NCBI GenBank assembly: GCA_958295815.1
Contig: OY282374.1
Span: 1,880,856 to 1,944,855 of the forward strand
DNA from: Candidatus Poribacteria bacterium
GTDB taxonomy: Bacteria; Poribacteria; WGA-4E; WGA-3G
Length of the DNA: 64,000 nt
Direction: 5' to 3'
Below the pieces are notes generated by a model. The model was not told where the DNA came from. It saw nothing but the letters and a program-made list of their open reading frames with translations, and ran no database searches. Positions 7,991 through 17,254 of the stretch are shown here, one piece after another. Numbering within the stretch: position 1 is the stretch's first letter; the number at the start of each line of letters is the position of its first letter. Both the position numbers and the translations under genes were made by a program.

Positions 7991-9475
7991 ATGCAGTCTG
8001 AGGAAAACCAAAATACTGAACCTGTTGACATTCCACCAGTTACCGGTCCTTATGCTGAACCGTGGTCTTTGAAGAAAATAATCGCGCTCGCTGCTGTGTT
8101 TGGACCTGCGGCGATTGTTGCTTCTGTAAGTATTGGTGCTGGTGAAACGATTGTCGTCGTCCGAGCAGGGGCATGGGCAGGATATAATCTCCTTTGGCTT
8201 GTGCTGCTCAGCTGCGTCGTGAAAGGAATTTTTGTCACCTATCTACTCGGACGCTATACGGCAGTCAGCGGTGAATATATTGGCAACCGGCTCGTCAAAT
8301 TACCTGGACCGCGAGGATGGTTCCTCATCGCGATTGTTATCTTTGAGATGGTAGGTGCTCCTTTAGCATGGGTGCCGATTGGCAAACCGTGCGGGGCACT
8401 CCTCCATTTTTTGTTCAAGGATGCCTTGCCTTCCGGTGTTTCACAGGGGGTATGGGAAAACCTAATCACATCTTGTTTCATCACCTTCGCACTTCTTTTC
8501 GGTCTACGGATCTCCTTTGAAAAACTCGAAAAACAGCAACTCATTATCTGTGCTATCCTCGTTGTAGGAACTATCATTGGCACCTTGATGGTGCGACCCG
8601 ACTTCGGCAAGGCATTGGTTGGGAGTCTTCGCTTTGGATATTTGCCCGAATTCCCCGAATGGGCGCCCAAGGACGCTATTGAAAACCCGCTATTGACAAT
8701 GGCGACAGCGTTCGGTTACGTCGGTGGTTCTGTCATGGGGTACATCGTCTACGCGAATTGGGTGAGCGTTCACCGCTGGGGCATGACATCGCATCAGAAC
8801 ATTGGATCTGTCCGCCAGCGTGCCGCGAATCGGGATAGAATTGATTATCTTCCAGATCAACCTGAAAAGGTTGCCCAACTTCGTCAAATCCTCTCTCCTC
8901 TACGATGGGACATTGGTATTGGGGCGATCGTACTATTCATCGTGACAGGCGCATTCATGATCTCAGGTGCTGCCGTATTGTATGGTATGGAAAGCACTTT
9001 TGAGGGTTGGAGTCTGTTGACCGATCAGGCGAGCGTCTGGCAAAATATTCACGGTTCACTCGTCTGGGTATATTATATCTGTATTATCGTTGCACTTTGG
9101 GGAACGCTGCAGGCACTCCCAGAAATCTACGCACGGGTGATGCAAGAGTTTTTTCAGGCAGTCTGGCCCCACCGCGAATGGAGCTACGATACGCTTCGTA
9201 GGTGGGTCTGTCTCTATATCTTTGTTACGACGATGGTGCTGATCTGGTTGAATATCCCGTTTGACATCTTGACACATATCGCTGGTTTTATTTTAGCGAA
9301 TTTCTCAATTGCCTTGATGATGCTTGCTGCTTTGTATTTGAATTCGAAACTACCAACTGCGTATCGGACACGTCCATTCATGTTCATTGGTGCGCTTGTT
9401 TCCGCAGCCGTTCTTGTTACGTTTGCTGGGATTAGTGGATGGGGTTTGTTTGTCAGACTTTTCGCTGGCGTTTAA
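7991..9475 (+). CDS. Nramp-related membrane transporter lacking the canonical DPGN motif
   Basis: A 494-residue polytopic membrane protein with about 11-12 predicted hydrophobic segments. The first segment FGPAAIVASVSIGAGETI (~37-54) aligns with the Nramp TM1 region, where classical transporters have DPGN for metal binding; here it reads GAGE. The expected TM6 Met-Pro-His region reads GGSVMGYIVYANW. So the fold is probably Nramp (APC superfamily) but the metal site differs, and Mn/Fe transport should not be assumed. A hydrophilic loop of about 60 residues (VSVHRWGMTSH to QLRQILSPLRW) follows TM6. It lies 58 nt after thuA on the same strand. Confidence 0.78.
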   Translation: MQSEENQNTEPVDIPPVTGPYAEPWSLKKIIALAAVFGPAAIVASVSIGAGETIVVVRAGAWAGYNLLWLVLLSCVVKGIFVTYLLGRYTAVSGEYIGNRLVKLPGPRGWFLIAIVIFEMVGAPLAWVPIGKPCGALLHFLFKDALPSGVSQGVWENLITSCFITFALLFGLRISFEKLEKQQLIICAILVVGTIIGTLMVRPDFGKALVGSLRFGYLPEFPEWAPKDAIENPLLTMATAFGYVGGSVMGYIVYANWVSVHRWGMTSHQNIGSVRQRAANRDRIDYLPDQPEKVAQLRQILSPLRWDIGIGAIVLFIVTGAFMISGAAVLYGMESTFEGWSLLTDQASVWQNIHGSLVWVYYICIIVALWGTLQALPEIYARVMQEFFQAVWPHREWSYDTLRRWVCLYIFVTTMVLIWLNIPFDILTHIAGFILANFSIALMMLAALYLNSKLPTAYRTRPFMFIGALVSAAVLVTFAGISGWGLFVRLFAGV

Positions 9476-9477
9476 GA

Positions 9478-9506
9478 TTGACACCGGACCCCTAAAAGTA
9501 TAGAAT
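9478..9506 (+). promoter_or_regulatory. Sigma70 promoter for the phyH gene at 9546
   Basis: TTGACA (9478-9483), a 17-nt spacer, TAGAAT (9501-9506), right after the transporter stop. It gives a leader of about 33 nt with the Shine-Dalgarno GGAGGAGA before the ATG at 9546. Confidence 0.65.
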
Positions 9507-9545
9507 ACTGTCAACAACTCTGAATCTTCAGGAGGAGATGGAACG

Positions 9546-10268
9546 ATGGCAGACATCAAAGATAAACTCGCGCAGCTACAGAAAGAAGGTTACGTTTTAA
9601 TAGAGGGCGCGTTGTCTCCAGAGGAGACTGAAAATATACGTCAGCGCGTTAATTATGCGCGCGAAAAGGGCTGGGAGGAAGGCTTAAACGCTGTTGGCAA
9701 TATGTGGTTTGATACCCTCCTTGATCGGGAACCCGATACCTATCAGCCACTCGTAGGTCACCCGAGCGTCCGTCCTTATCTTGAAGGGTTGATGGGCAAG
9801 CAGTGTCAACTCCGAAGCCTACGCGCACACATCAATCCGGGTCCGTATCTCCAAGAGTGGCACATGGACTTTTACGGCTATTGGCAGGAAAAACGCTACG
9901 TTGAAGAACATCCTTTTGCCATGGCTCCCGTAGGGATTAACACAACATACTATTTTCAGGACAATGATCCGGGTGAGGGACACCTCAAGTTCATCAAAGG
10001 CGGACATCTGTCAGAGCCGCCGCACCTCTATCCGTTGGATCGTCCAAAATTTGAAGCGTGGTGTGAATCGCAGGAACACGTTATCCTATATCCGAAAGCC
10101 GGTGATTGTGTTCTGTTTATCAATCACATTCCACACCAAGGGGCGAAAGAACGCGACGATATGGAGCGGAGCAATGTCGTGTGTCATTATCAGGTAACCC
10201 CGATGTATGAAGGCGTTTGGCACGTCTCTCGACCGCGCGGGTATCAAGGCACATTCCCGTTTGCTTAG
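9546..10268 (+). CDS. PhyH-family Fe(II)/2-oxoglutarate dioxygenase
   Basis: A 240-residue phytanoyl-CoA dioxygenase-like enzyme with a complete facial triad: H106-M-D108 (EWHMDFYG), distal H197 (IPHQGAKER) and R208 eleven residues on for 2-oxoglutarate. The core strand GHLKFIKGGH is also typical. It should hydroxylate an unknown small molecule using O2 and 2-oxoglutarate. It has its own promoter at 9478-9506 and a strong GGAGGAG ribosome-binding site. Its last 17 codons (HVSRPRGYQGTFPF) are repeated in decayed form at 11519-11576, downstream of the next gene. Confidence 0.9.
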   Translation: MADIKDKLAQLQKEGYVLIEGALSPEETENIRQRVNYAREKGWEEGLNAVGNMWFDTLLDREPDTYQPLVGHPSVRPYLEGLMGKQCQLRSLRAHINPGPYLQEWHMDFYGYWQEKRYVEEHPFAMAPVGINTTYYFQDNDPGEGHLKFIKGGHLSEPPHLYPLDRPKFEAWCESQEHVILYPKAGDCVLFINHIPHQGAKERDDMERSNVVCHYQVTPMYEGVWHVSRPRGYQGTFPFA

Positions 10269-10419
10269 TTAGAGATATGTTTTTTCTAAGAACGGTTGCG
10301 ATTACTACGGACCTGTGCAGCCGACCTGTCCGACCAGGATTACCTGTAGTGGAGATCGAAGCACAAACTCCCGAAGGAATGACTGGGTCACAAATCTCAT
10401 CCAGTAAGTAGGTCAGTCG

Positions 10420-11496
10420 ATGATGATAGAAATGAAGAATTTCAAATTCTATTTTACAGTGATAATCCTACTTCTGTTTACCGCCATCGCTTTCGCCCAA
10501 GAGGTGAATATGAAACCCAAAGAAAGTGAGCACCGTTCAACGAATAGACTGCGTGTAATCATGACGTCGGATTTTCCACCGATTGGTGTCGTCAAGGGAG
10601 GCAACTTCCCCAACGATCAAAAGAGCGACCCTGATGATATGCAGTCGATAGTCCGATTTCTGTTGTATGCCAATGAGTTTGATATCGAAGCACTGGTAGC
10701 TTCATCAGGAACTTTTGCCAACATAGCCAGGAAACAGAACATACTGGATGTGATCGACCGCTACGAAACGGTATATGAGAACCTGAAAAAACATGATCCC
10801 TTGTATCCCACTCCGGATTATCTGCGTTCGGTTACTTTCCAGGGGCGTAGCGGCACTTGGGGTAAAAAGGGTACTGTCAATATCGGTGAAGGCAAAGACA
10901 GTGAAGCTTCAGAGGCGATCATCAGCATCGTGGACAAGCCCGATCCTCGTCCGGTCTATATTGGCGTCTGGGGCGATTGCAGTGTTGTAGCGCAAGCAGT
11001 GTGGAAGGTACAGAATACGCGCAGCACTGCCGACTTGGAAACCTTCCTAAGCAAATTACGTATCCATCAAATCGCGACCCAAGATGGCACGATTGGTTGG
11101 TTGCGCGATAATTTCCCAAAGTTGTTCATCATTCACTCGCAAAAGACTTATCAAGGGATGTTCGGCGGAAGCGATCCGATTTCGGACCTCGACTGGGTCA
11201 ACGAGAACATTCGCAATAACCACGGAGCTCTCTGCGATGTGTATCCGCACGAAGGGATGGGATGCACCGGGGTGTGTGAAGGGGATTCGCCTTCGTTCCT
11301 GTGGCTAGTGAGTGCGAACCGCGGATTGAACGATCCCGATGACCCCACCCAGGAAAGTTGGGGCGGACAATTCAAGCGCGTCGGGAACACCAATCACTAT
11401 GTTGATGGTCCCGGACGCTCGAGCATCTCCAAGTGGCGTTCCGACTATCAGGCGGAGTTCCAGGAACGCGCAGACTGGTGTATTAGTTCCCCATAG
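10420..11496 (+). CDS. Secreted DUF1593 protein (nucleoside-hydrolase-like domain)
   Basis: Up to 358 residues, with a clear signal peptide (KNFKFYFTVIILLLFTAIAFA, here shown by its hydrophobic core and AFA cleavage site). The start may be any of the ATGs at 10420, 10423 or 10435. The mature part shows DUF1593 features: RLRVIMTSDF near the N-terminus, an acidic KSDPDDMQSIVRFLLYAN motif (~68-84) like the Asp cluster of nucleoside hydrolases, IEALVASSGT and VYIGVWGDCSVVAQAV. Longer members carry an extra C-terminal domain; this one ends after the first domain. It is likely exported and acts on a glycoside-like substrate, but this is inference. The gene lies between an intact phyH and a relic of the phyH 3' end, which suggests insertion or duplication at this spot. 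Confidence 0.82.
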   Translation: MMIEMKNFKFYFTVIILLLFTAIAFAQEVNMKPKESEHRSTNRLRVIMTSDFPPIGVVKGGNFPNDQKSDPDDMQSIVRFLLYANEFDIEALVASSGTFANIARKQNILDVIDRYETVYENLKKHDPLYPTPDYLRSVTFQGRSGTWGKKGTVNIGEGKDSEASEAIISIVDKPDPRPVYIGVWGDCSVVAQAVWKVQNTRSTADLETFLSKLRIHQIATQDGTIGWLRDNFPKLFIIHSQKTYQGMFGGSDPISDLDWVNENIRNNHGALCDVYPHEGMGCTGVCEGDSPSFLWLVSANRGLNDPDDPTQESWGGQFKRVGNTNHYVDGPGRSSISKWRSDYQAEFQERADWCISSP

Positions 11497-11518
11497 CCAC
11501 ACTAAGTTTTCACATGAT

Positions 11519-11576
11519 GACGTTTGGCCCGTCTCTCGACCGGGCAGGTATCAAGGCACATTCCCATTTTTTTTAG
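11519..11576 (+). pseudogene. Relic of a phyH 3' end
   Basis: The translation DVWPVSRPGRYQGTFPF matches the C-terminus GVWHVSRPRGYQGTFPF of the PhyH protein encoded at 9546-10268. Nucleotide identity is high over about 46 bp (for example GGTATCAAGGCACATTCCC is identical) and fades after the original stop codon. No start or upstream part of this copy exists, so it is a remnant. Confidence 0.75.
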
Positions 11577-11644
11577 TAAGAAATATATTTGAGTTTTTCA
11601 AGAGCGGGTGTTAATTACATCCACTATAGGAATGGAGGACACTC

Positions 11645-12490
11645 ATGCGAAAGATTCGGTGTGGTTTGCAGATTTCCAAAACTGGTTGTGCAAAGATCAT
11701 TTTCTTGTGTGTTGTGTGTCTGGTAGTGAATTTCCAAAGTATTGGGGCAGCAGCAGAACTGGAAGGCTTGGTTGTATACTTTGCTTTTGAAGAGGGAGCG
11801 GGTAAGACTGTTAAAGATCTCTCTGGGAACGGACAGGATGGGCAATTAGAGGGTGATACAACGTGGACTGATGGTAAACTGGGGAAAGCGGTTAATTTCG
11901 GTGGAAAGAATGGGATTGTTCGGGTTGAACATTCCGATGCGTTTGAATTTACCGATGGGATCACGATTGCCGCATGGATTAAACCCACTTTAAAAGCGGG
12001 ACCCGGTACATGGCAACTTATAGCGGCGAAGGGACCGGATGTTCAAGAGTTTTTTGAGGTGCTGCTCCATCCCGATGGCTTTCTCTGGATGGGATGGAAA
12101 TTGACCGGTGGACGTAATGTTCCGGCACAGAGTCCTCGTGATGTTGTCAAGGACAAATGGCAGCATGTTGCTGTTTCATTTCAGAGTGGAAAGTGGTGGA
12201 CTATCTATCTTGATGGTGAAGTCTTGATAGATTATCCGAAGACTGGCGATAAGCTGGTGCCGATTGATGCTCCACTTATGCTCGGTACTGAGGAACCACC
12301 GGCTCTCAATCGCTACTATAACGGTATCATTGATGATTTCGCACTCTTTAACCGCGGACTCTCACAAGATGAAATTAATGAAATTCAAGAGGGCATCCAA
12401 GAGATTTTGGCAGTTGACCCTGACGCGAAACTGCCGACAACATGGGGGCTTCTCAAGCAGAGATACGATGTCCGTGGTAAGTCAAATTGA
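11645..12490 (+). CDS. Secreted LamG-domain protein
   Basis: A 281-residue protein with an N-terminal signal peptide (CAKIIFLCVVCLVVNFQSIGAAA, seen as its hydrophobic core ending in GAAA, about residues 15-38) and a concanavalin-A-like/LamG_3 domain over about 42-250. Family hallmarks are YFAFEEGAG, DLSGNGQDGQL, GKAVNFGG, ITIAAWIKP, WQHVAVSFQ and IDDFALFNRGLSQDEI. Such domains bind glycans or protein partners. The C-terminal tail KLPTTWGLLKQRY resembles the tail KLAITWASLKRD of the second LamG protein at 58395. GGAGG lies ahead of the start. Confidence 0.88.
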   Translation: MRKIRCGLQISKTGCAKIIFLCVVCLVVNFQSIGAAAELEGLVVYFAFEEGAGKTVKDLSGNGQDGQLEGDTTWTDGKLGKAVNFGGKNGIVRVEHSDAFEFTDGITIAAWIKPTLKAGPGTWQLIAAKGPDVQEFFEVLLHPDGFLWMGWKLTGGRNVPAQSPRDVVKDKWQHVAVSFQSGKWWTIYLDGEVLIDYPKTGDKLVPIDAPLMLGTEEPPALNRYYNGIIDDFALFNRGLSQDEINEIQEGIQEILAVDPDAKLPTTWGLLKQRYDVRGKSN

Positions 12491-12572
12491 CTTGTGAGAT
12501 CACCCTCCTTTTAAGACCGTGCCAATTTGGCAGACATTCAACAGGAATTTCGCCTATTTCGAGCGATTAATA

Positions 12573-12601
12573 TTGGCATAAATATTGCACACACTTATAG
12601 T
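12573..12601 (+). promoter_or_regulatory. Sigma70 promoter of dnaK
   Basis: TTGGCA (12573-12578), a 17-nt spacer and TATAGT (12596-12601). Predicted transcription start is near 12608, leaving a leader of about 140 nt. The same stretch also fits a sigma54 pattern (GG-N10-GC at 12575-12588), which I regard as less likely. No CIRCE element (HrcA operator) is seen. Confidence 0.55.
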
Positions 12602-12749
12602 ACAATCTGGAAATCTATGTAGATATTTGGTGAATTGTAGGTGTGAAGGCATCTATCCGCGCGCGATAGGCGAGGTATCATAACTTCGCAGGTTTACAGG
12701 TATCAGGAATTGTAAAATCTACTATATTTACGCAAAGGAGCATGCGAAA

Positions 12750-14678
12750 ATGAGTAAAGTCATTGGAATTGATTTAGGTACAACAAATTCATGTGTGGCA
12801 GTCTTAGAAAGTGGTGATGCCAAGGTAATCGAAAACACAGAAGGAAATCGGACGACTCCTTCAGTTGTCGGCTTTACCAAAGAAGGAGAGCGCCCCGTCG
12901 GACTTGTTGCTAAAAGACAAGCTATCACGAACCCTCAAAATACAATTTTTTCGATTAAAAGGTTCATGGGGCGGAAATTTAGCGAGATCGGTAATGACGC
13001 CACCCGCGTCCCTTACGAATTAAAATCTGATAAAGATGGTGATGTTGCTGTAAACATTGATGGCAAAGATTACTCGCCTCCGGAAATCTCCGCTATGGTT
13101 TTGCGGAAAATGAAAGAAACTGCCGAGGCATACCTCGGAGAGGAAGTCACGAAAGCCGTTGTCACCGTTCCTGCCTACTTTAATGATTCCCAGCGTCAGG
13201 CAACAGCGGATGCTGGTAAAATCGCTGGATTAGAAGTTGAGCGGATTATCAACGAGCCTACTGCTGCATCGCTCGCCTATGGGCTGCAGAATGAAGGCGA
13301 TAAGAAGATTGCGGTTTATGACCTTGGTGGCGGAACATTTGACATCTCTATTCTCGAAATCGGGGATGGTGTTTTCGAGGTGAAAAGCACAAACGGTGAT
13401 ACGCATCTTGGCGGTGACGATTTTGACCAGGAGATTATCGACTGGATGGCACAAGAATTCCTCAGTAGTCAAGGGATTGACCTACGCAGCGATCAGATGG
13501 CACTGCAACGTCTAAAAGAAGCCGCAGAAACCGCAAAATGCGAACTCTCCAGTACACTGCAAGCAGATATTAACTTACCGTTTATCACTGTTGATGCCAG
13601 CGGTCCGAAACACCTTAACTTGACCCTCACCCGCGCCAAGTTGGAACAGATTACAGATAACTTGGTTGAACGTTCGCTTGAGCCATGCAGACAGGCACTC
13701 TCAGATGCTGAGATGCAACCCTCTGAGATTGACGAGGTCATCCTCGTCGGTGGACAGACGCGTATGCCTAAAGTTCAAGAGGCTGTGCAGCAACTTTTCG
13801 GCAAAGAACCTCACAAAGGTGTCAATCCGGATGAAGTTGTAGCAATTGGTGCTGCAATTCAGGGCGGTGTTCTCGCAGGCGATGAAGAAGTTAAAGACAT
13901 CCTTTTATTAGATGTTACTCCGCTCTCGCTCGGTATTGAGACGCTCGGCGGTATGTTCACACGGTTGATTGATAGGAACACAACGATTCCGACTAAGAAA
14001 TCTAATATATTCACAACGGCTGAGAATAATCAGACGGCTGTTGATGTTCATGTCCTCCAAGGTGAACGGGAACAGGCGGTTTACAACAAAACCATTGGAC
14101 GCTTCCGATTAGGCGATTTGCCACCCGCGCCGAGAGGTATGCCGCAGATTGAGGTGACATTTGATATTGATGCCAACGGTATACTCAATGTGTCCGCTAA
14201 AGATACGGCAACTGGTAAGGAACAGAAGATTACCATTACCGCATCCTCCGGTCTTACAGATGCCGAGATCGATCAAATGGTGAAGGATGCTGAAACGCAC
14301 GCCGAAGAGGATAAGCAGAAACGAGAGGAAGTCGAGGCTCTCAACCGTGCGGATTCTCTGGTTTACGAAACAGAGAAAAACTTGGGCGAATTCGGAGACA
14401 AGATAGACGACGCTTCCAAAGAGAAAGTAAATGCTGCTGTTGCCCGCGTCAAACAGGCGATAGAAACGGAGAACCACGCCGAGATCCAGTCCGCAACGGA
14501 GGAATTGACGCAGGTTTGGCATGAGGTATCCGCGCAGATATATCAACAAGCGGCGGATGCTGGTGATGCTTCTGCAGAGGCACCAACGGGTGAGCCGGGT
14601 GCTGCATCAGCAGATAGTGATGTCGTTGACGCTGAATATGAGGTCGTTAACGAGGATGAAAAGAAGGATGAAAAATAG
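12750..14678 (+). CDS. dnaK: Chaperone DnaK (Hsp70)
   Basis: A full-length 642-residue Hsp70. The ATPase domain begins [16 protein letters not shown] and contains [17 protein letters not shown], the phosphate loop [17 protein letters not shown] (~190-206) and [11 protein letters not shown]; the substrate-binding domain has [14 protein letters not shown] and the linker region, and the tail ends [14 protein letters not shown], like the bacterial EEVD-type end. It folds and refolds proteins with DnaJ and GrpE; neither is adjacent. AAGGAG lies ahead of the ATG. A J-domain protein of a different type is encoded at 47314. Confidence 0.98.
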   Translation: MSKVIGIDLGTTNSCVAVLESGDAKVIENTEGNRTTPSVVGFTKEGERPVGLVAKRQAITNPQNTIFSIKRFMGRKFSEIGNDATRVPYELKSDKDGDVAVNIDGKDYSPPEISAMVLRKMKETAEAYLGEEVTKAVVTVPAYFNDSQRQATADAGKIAGLEVERIINEPTAASLAYGLQNEGDKKIAVYDLGGGTFDISILEIGDGVFEVKSTNGDTHLGGDDFDQEIIDWMAQEFLSSQGIDLRSDQMALQRLKEAAETAKCELSSTLQADINLPFITVDASGPKHLNLTLTRAKLEQITDNLVERSLEPCRQALSDAEMQPSEIDEVILVGGQTRMPKVQEAVQQLFGKEPHKGVNPDEVVAIGAAIQGGVLAGDEEVKDILLLDVTPLSLGIETLGGMFTRLIDRNTTIPTKKSNIFTTAENNQTAVDVHVLQGEREQAVYNKTIGRFRLGDLPPAPRGMPQIEVTFDIDANGILNVSAKDTATGKEQKITITASSGLTDAEIDQMVKDAETHAEEDKQKREEVEALNRADSLVYETEKNLGEFGDKIDDASKEKVNAAVARVKQAIETENHAEIQSATEELTQVWHEVSAQIYQQAADAGDASAEAPTGEPGAASADSDVVDAEYEVVNEDEKKDEK

Positions 14679-14743
14679 TAAGGAGCGAAGTTAGGAACGT
14701 TTAATTCCGCTGACAAGTATCGAAAACGAAGGCACTCATTGCG

Positions 14744-16216
14744 CTATTCTGCAGCGTTGTGGGTGCTTTCTTCTTGCAATACCCGATGTATTTCAACCAT
14801 AGCAAGTGTATCCATTTTGCAATACTCACGCAAATGTTCAATCATCTCGTTTTTCTCTGTTTCACTTGTGGTGTTGAGCATTAAATTCCACGCCGCTGGC
14901 GCGTCCGCACCCTCTTGGATACTTAAATGATTATAGGAAAGTTCAGGCACCAAAACTGGAAGCACTGCTTTCAGAGATTTAGAGCCACAAAATTCTGGAT
15001 GTTCGTAATGTTTTCTGAGTATCACCATCTGATCCCACAGCCTATCAATAATTGATTGTAGTGTCGGAGCATATTCAGGAAAAGATTCGGCTAACGTCCT
15101 AAGGATCCTGCGTTCAAAAGCGGCATTGTAAACGACGACGGAGCCTTCCTCAGAAATATGGTTGATCAGAGATCTCAAAAGCGGTAGACGCGGATCGGTC
15201 AGATCGGTATGTAGGTATTCGTGATGGGTAACTTCACCATTCGATTGGAACACGTGGCAACTGTACTGGAATGGAAATTCTTGGTAGGGTGTAAAACCGT
15301 TGAATCTTGGGATTGCAGGTCTGTCGGCTTCAAAGTCGAAAAAGTGAATGGGATATTGCAAATATGCTAATTCCCGTTGGATCGCTGCCCTGTCGATTAT
15401 GGGTTCATTATTGAGAACGCTACTAACGTAAGCATCTTGCGCTGGCGTCAAGCGGAAATCAGTAGGGAGATCGGCAAGACGAATAGTACCGTTTTCTGCC
15501 AGCGAAATTGCTTCAGGATCTTTGATCCTTGGAATAGTGAAAACTGAATTTTTTGGGATTGCTGCCCAACAGCGCGCTTTAAAAGGACATTCATGAGGCT
15601 TGTTGCAAAGATTTTTTCCGATCATGATATTCGGAGCATTCTCTCTGCCAAGTATCATTTTAAATGTACGCAAATCGTATAAGACATTGTTCTGTATCAA
15701 GTTAACCCTATCCGTTACATCTTCAATGACAAATAGATTAGAGAGATTTGGATAAACAGATGCACCGTTTAAGAGCATCAATTGCGTAGCAGAGACGGTT
15801 ATGCCTTTTTCAACTAATACATGCTTTTGTAAAGCCAACCTATCGTAATATTCCTGTTTCGCTCTTTTTGATGCGTGTACCTGAATGATTCGCCATCCGT
15901 TAGTATCTTTCTGAAGAATATCACACCGCACAAAGACTTCGTTCAGACGGAAGGCGGCTTCAAAAAGACACGTTTCGCCATTGCTTATAGCCATTTCCGT
16001 TTGTTTCAAAGCAAAGTCAGGATGTTCGCTGTCGATATGCAGACCTTCTGGAAACTGCTTATGTGCAAGGGTTTTTACCTCTTCGTGTCGATCAAAATTT
16101 TGTTGTTGTGATAAGGAGGTAGACTCAGTATCTTCTGAAGTGTTTACTTCGTACCAGAGTCGTTTGAAGCAGCGGATACCATTCAGATACTTTGAGGTCG
16201 TAATGTAGTTTGGCAT
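14744..16216 (-). CDS. DUF2779-type nuclease-like protein with degenerate Cas4/RecB-like N-terminal site
   Basis: A 490-residue two-part protein. The N-terminal ~225 residues resemble a RecB/Cas4-type PD-(D/E)XK domain with an iron-sulfur cluster: C16 and the triplet C204, C210, C216. Its usual D-x(n)-E-x-K site reads D99 then Q112-V-H114 in GWRIIQVHASKRAKQ, so the catalytic E and K are missing. The C-terminal half (DUF2779) has a DEDD-exonuclease look: FFDFEADRPAIPRF (D294, E296), VVVYNAAFERRIL and YCKMDTLAMVEI. This part may still be an active 3'-5' nuclease. Function in the cell is not established. It starts on a clear ATG; a palindrome lies just upstream. Confidence 0.8.
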   Translation of the reverse strand: MPNYITTSKYLNGIRCFKRLWYEVNTSEDTESTSLSQQQNFDRHEEVKTLAHKQFPEGLHIDSEHPDFALKQTEMAISNGETCLFEAAFRLNEVFVRCDILQKDTNGWRIIQVHASKRAKQEYYDRLALQKHVLVEKGITVSATQLMLLNGASVYPNLSNLFVIEDVTDRVNLIQNNVLYDLRTFKMILGRENAPNIMIGKNLCNKPHECPFKARCWAAIPKNSVFTIPRIKDPEAISLAENGTIRLADLPTDFRLTPAQDAYVSSVLNNEPIIDRAAIQRELAYLQYPIHFFDFEADRPAIPRFNGFTPYQEFPFQYSCHVFQSNGEVTHHEYLHTDLTDPRLPLLRSLINHISEEGSVVVYNAAFERRILRTLAESFPEYAPTLQSIIDRLWDQMVILRKHYEHPEFCGSKSLKAVLPVLVPELSYNHLSIQEGADAPAAWNLMLNTTSETEKNEMIEHLREYCKMDTLAMVEIHRVLQEESTHNAAE

Positions 16217-16238
16217 TGAGGTGCTTTAAGTGTATGAA

Positions 16239-16261
16239 GGGGTAGGCACGTGCCCTACCCC
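16239..16261. terminator. Hairpin between malate dehydrogenase and the DUF2779 gene
   Basis: GGGGTAGG-CAC-GTG-CCCTACCCC is a near-perfect palindrome (one unpaired base) directly after the mdh stop in the minus direction. There is no T-tract, so it is a possible terminator or repeat rather than a sure one. Confidence 0.4.
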
Positions 16262-16327
16262 AACTTTAGTTATTCGCACGACTTGAGTAGTATTATCTAT
16301 GACACACAGACAGGTTGTGAAGTTGCT

Positions 16328-17254
16328 TTAATATCCTAACAACGAAATGCCTTCCCGATAGGTTTGTGCAGAATGCTGTAAAGAACCAAGTTCGTCATTA
16401 GTGAGTTCGATTTCGATAATTTCCTCTACACCGTTGCCGCCGAGTTTAATTGGGACGCCAATATACAGGTCGTCGATACCATATTGCCCGGTGAGATGAG
16501 CAGAGCAGGGTAGTAGGCGTTTCTTATCCAGAATGATAGCCTCTGCCATCTGTGCCAACGAGGAACCCGCAGCATAATATCCACTTGTTTTGAGGAGATT
16601 CACAATCTCAGCACCTCCGTCACGTGTGCGTTGCGCCATCGCTTCAATACGATCTTCTGGTATTAGCTGCGGAATCGGAATCCCGTTGACAGTGGTATAG
16701 CGTGGGAGTGGGACCATTGTATCGCCGTGTCCACCGAGAACAAGGGCATGGATGTCTTCTACGGATACACCGAGTTCAAGAGAGATGAAATAGCGGAACC
16801 TCGCTGAGTCCAGCACACCTGCCTGCCCGACGACACGGTTTGAAGGGAATCCTGAGACCTTCCACGCATGGTAGGTCATGATGTCCAACGGGTTGGTGAG
16901 CATCATGAGGATACAGTCTGGGGACTGTTTCACGACGTTTTCTGTGACACTACCGACGATATTGGCATTCGTTTGCAACAGGTCTTCGCGTGTCATCCCC
17001 GGTTTACGTGGGGATCCAGATGTAATAATTACTAAATCGGAGCCTGCGGTTGCACTATAATCGAGATCTCCGTCAACTGCGGCATCAAACAGTTCTACTG
17101 GACCCATTTGTGCCATGTCCAATGCCTTGCCTTGTGGAACACCGTCAACGATGTCTATCATGACGACGTCACCGAGTTGTTTCTGTGCGATCAGGAATGC
17201 CGCTGTTGCGCCGACGTTTCCTGCACCAATAACACTGATTTTTTTTCTAGCCAC
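16328..17254 (-). CDS. mdh: Malate dehydrogenase
   Basis: A 308-residue LDH-like NAD-dependent malate dehydrogenase of the TCA cycle. It shows the Rossmann motif VIGAGNVGATAAFL, the substrate-binding GSPRKPGMTREDLL, the LTNPLD segment and the catalytic His in VLGGHGDTMVPL. I choose the GTG at 17254 (VARKKISVIGAG) because GGAGGAAGA lies directly ahead and the family begins there; the ATG at 17266 would place that Shine-Dalgarno sequence inside the gene and add MEEE. It has its own promoter and stands alone. Confidence 0.95.
   Translation of the reverse strand: MARKKISVIGAGNVGATAAFLIAQKQLGDVVMIDIVDGVPQGKALDMAQMGPVELFDAAVDGDLDYSATAGSDLVIITSGSPRKPGMTREDLLQTNANIVGSVTENVVKQSPDCILMMLTNPLDIMTYHAWKVSGFPSNRVVGQAGVLDSARFRYFISLELGVSVEDIHALVLGGHGDTMVPLPRYTTVNGIPIPQLIPEDRIEAMAQRTRDGGAEIVNLLKTSGYYAAGSSLAQMAEAIILDKKRLLPCSAHLTGQYGIDDLYIGVPIKLGGNGVEEIIEIELTNDELGSLQHSAQTYREGISLLGY

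Noticed and set aside
10217..10411. Short ORF between phyH and DUF1593
   Set aside because: It starts inside phyH in another frame; no ribosome-binding site or family. The gap is probably non-coding or relic sequence.
12571..12590. Sigma54-type promoter (GG-N10-GC) ahead of dnaK
   Set aside because: A sigma70 -35/-10 with exact 17-nt spacing covers the same bases, and no sigma54 activator site is seen.
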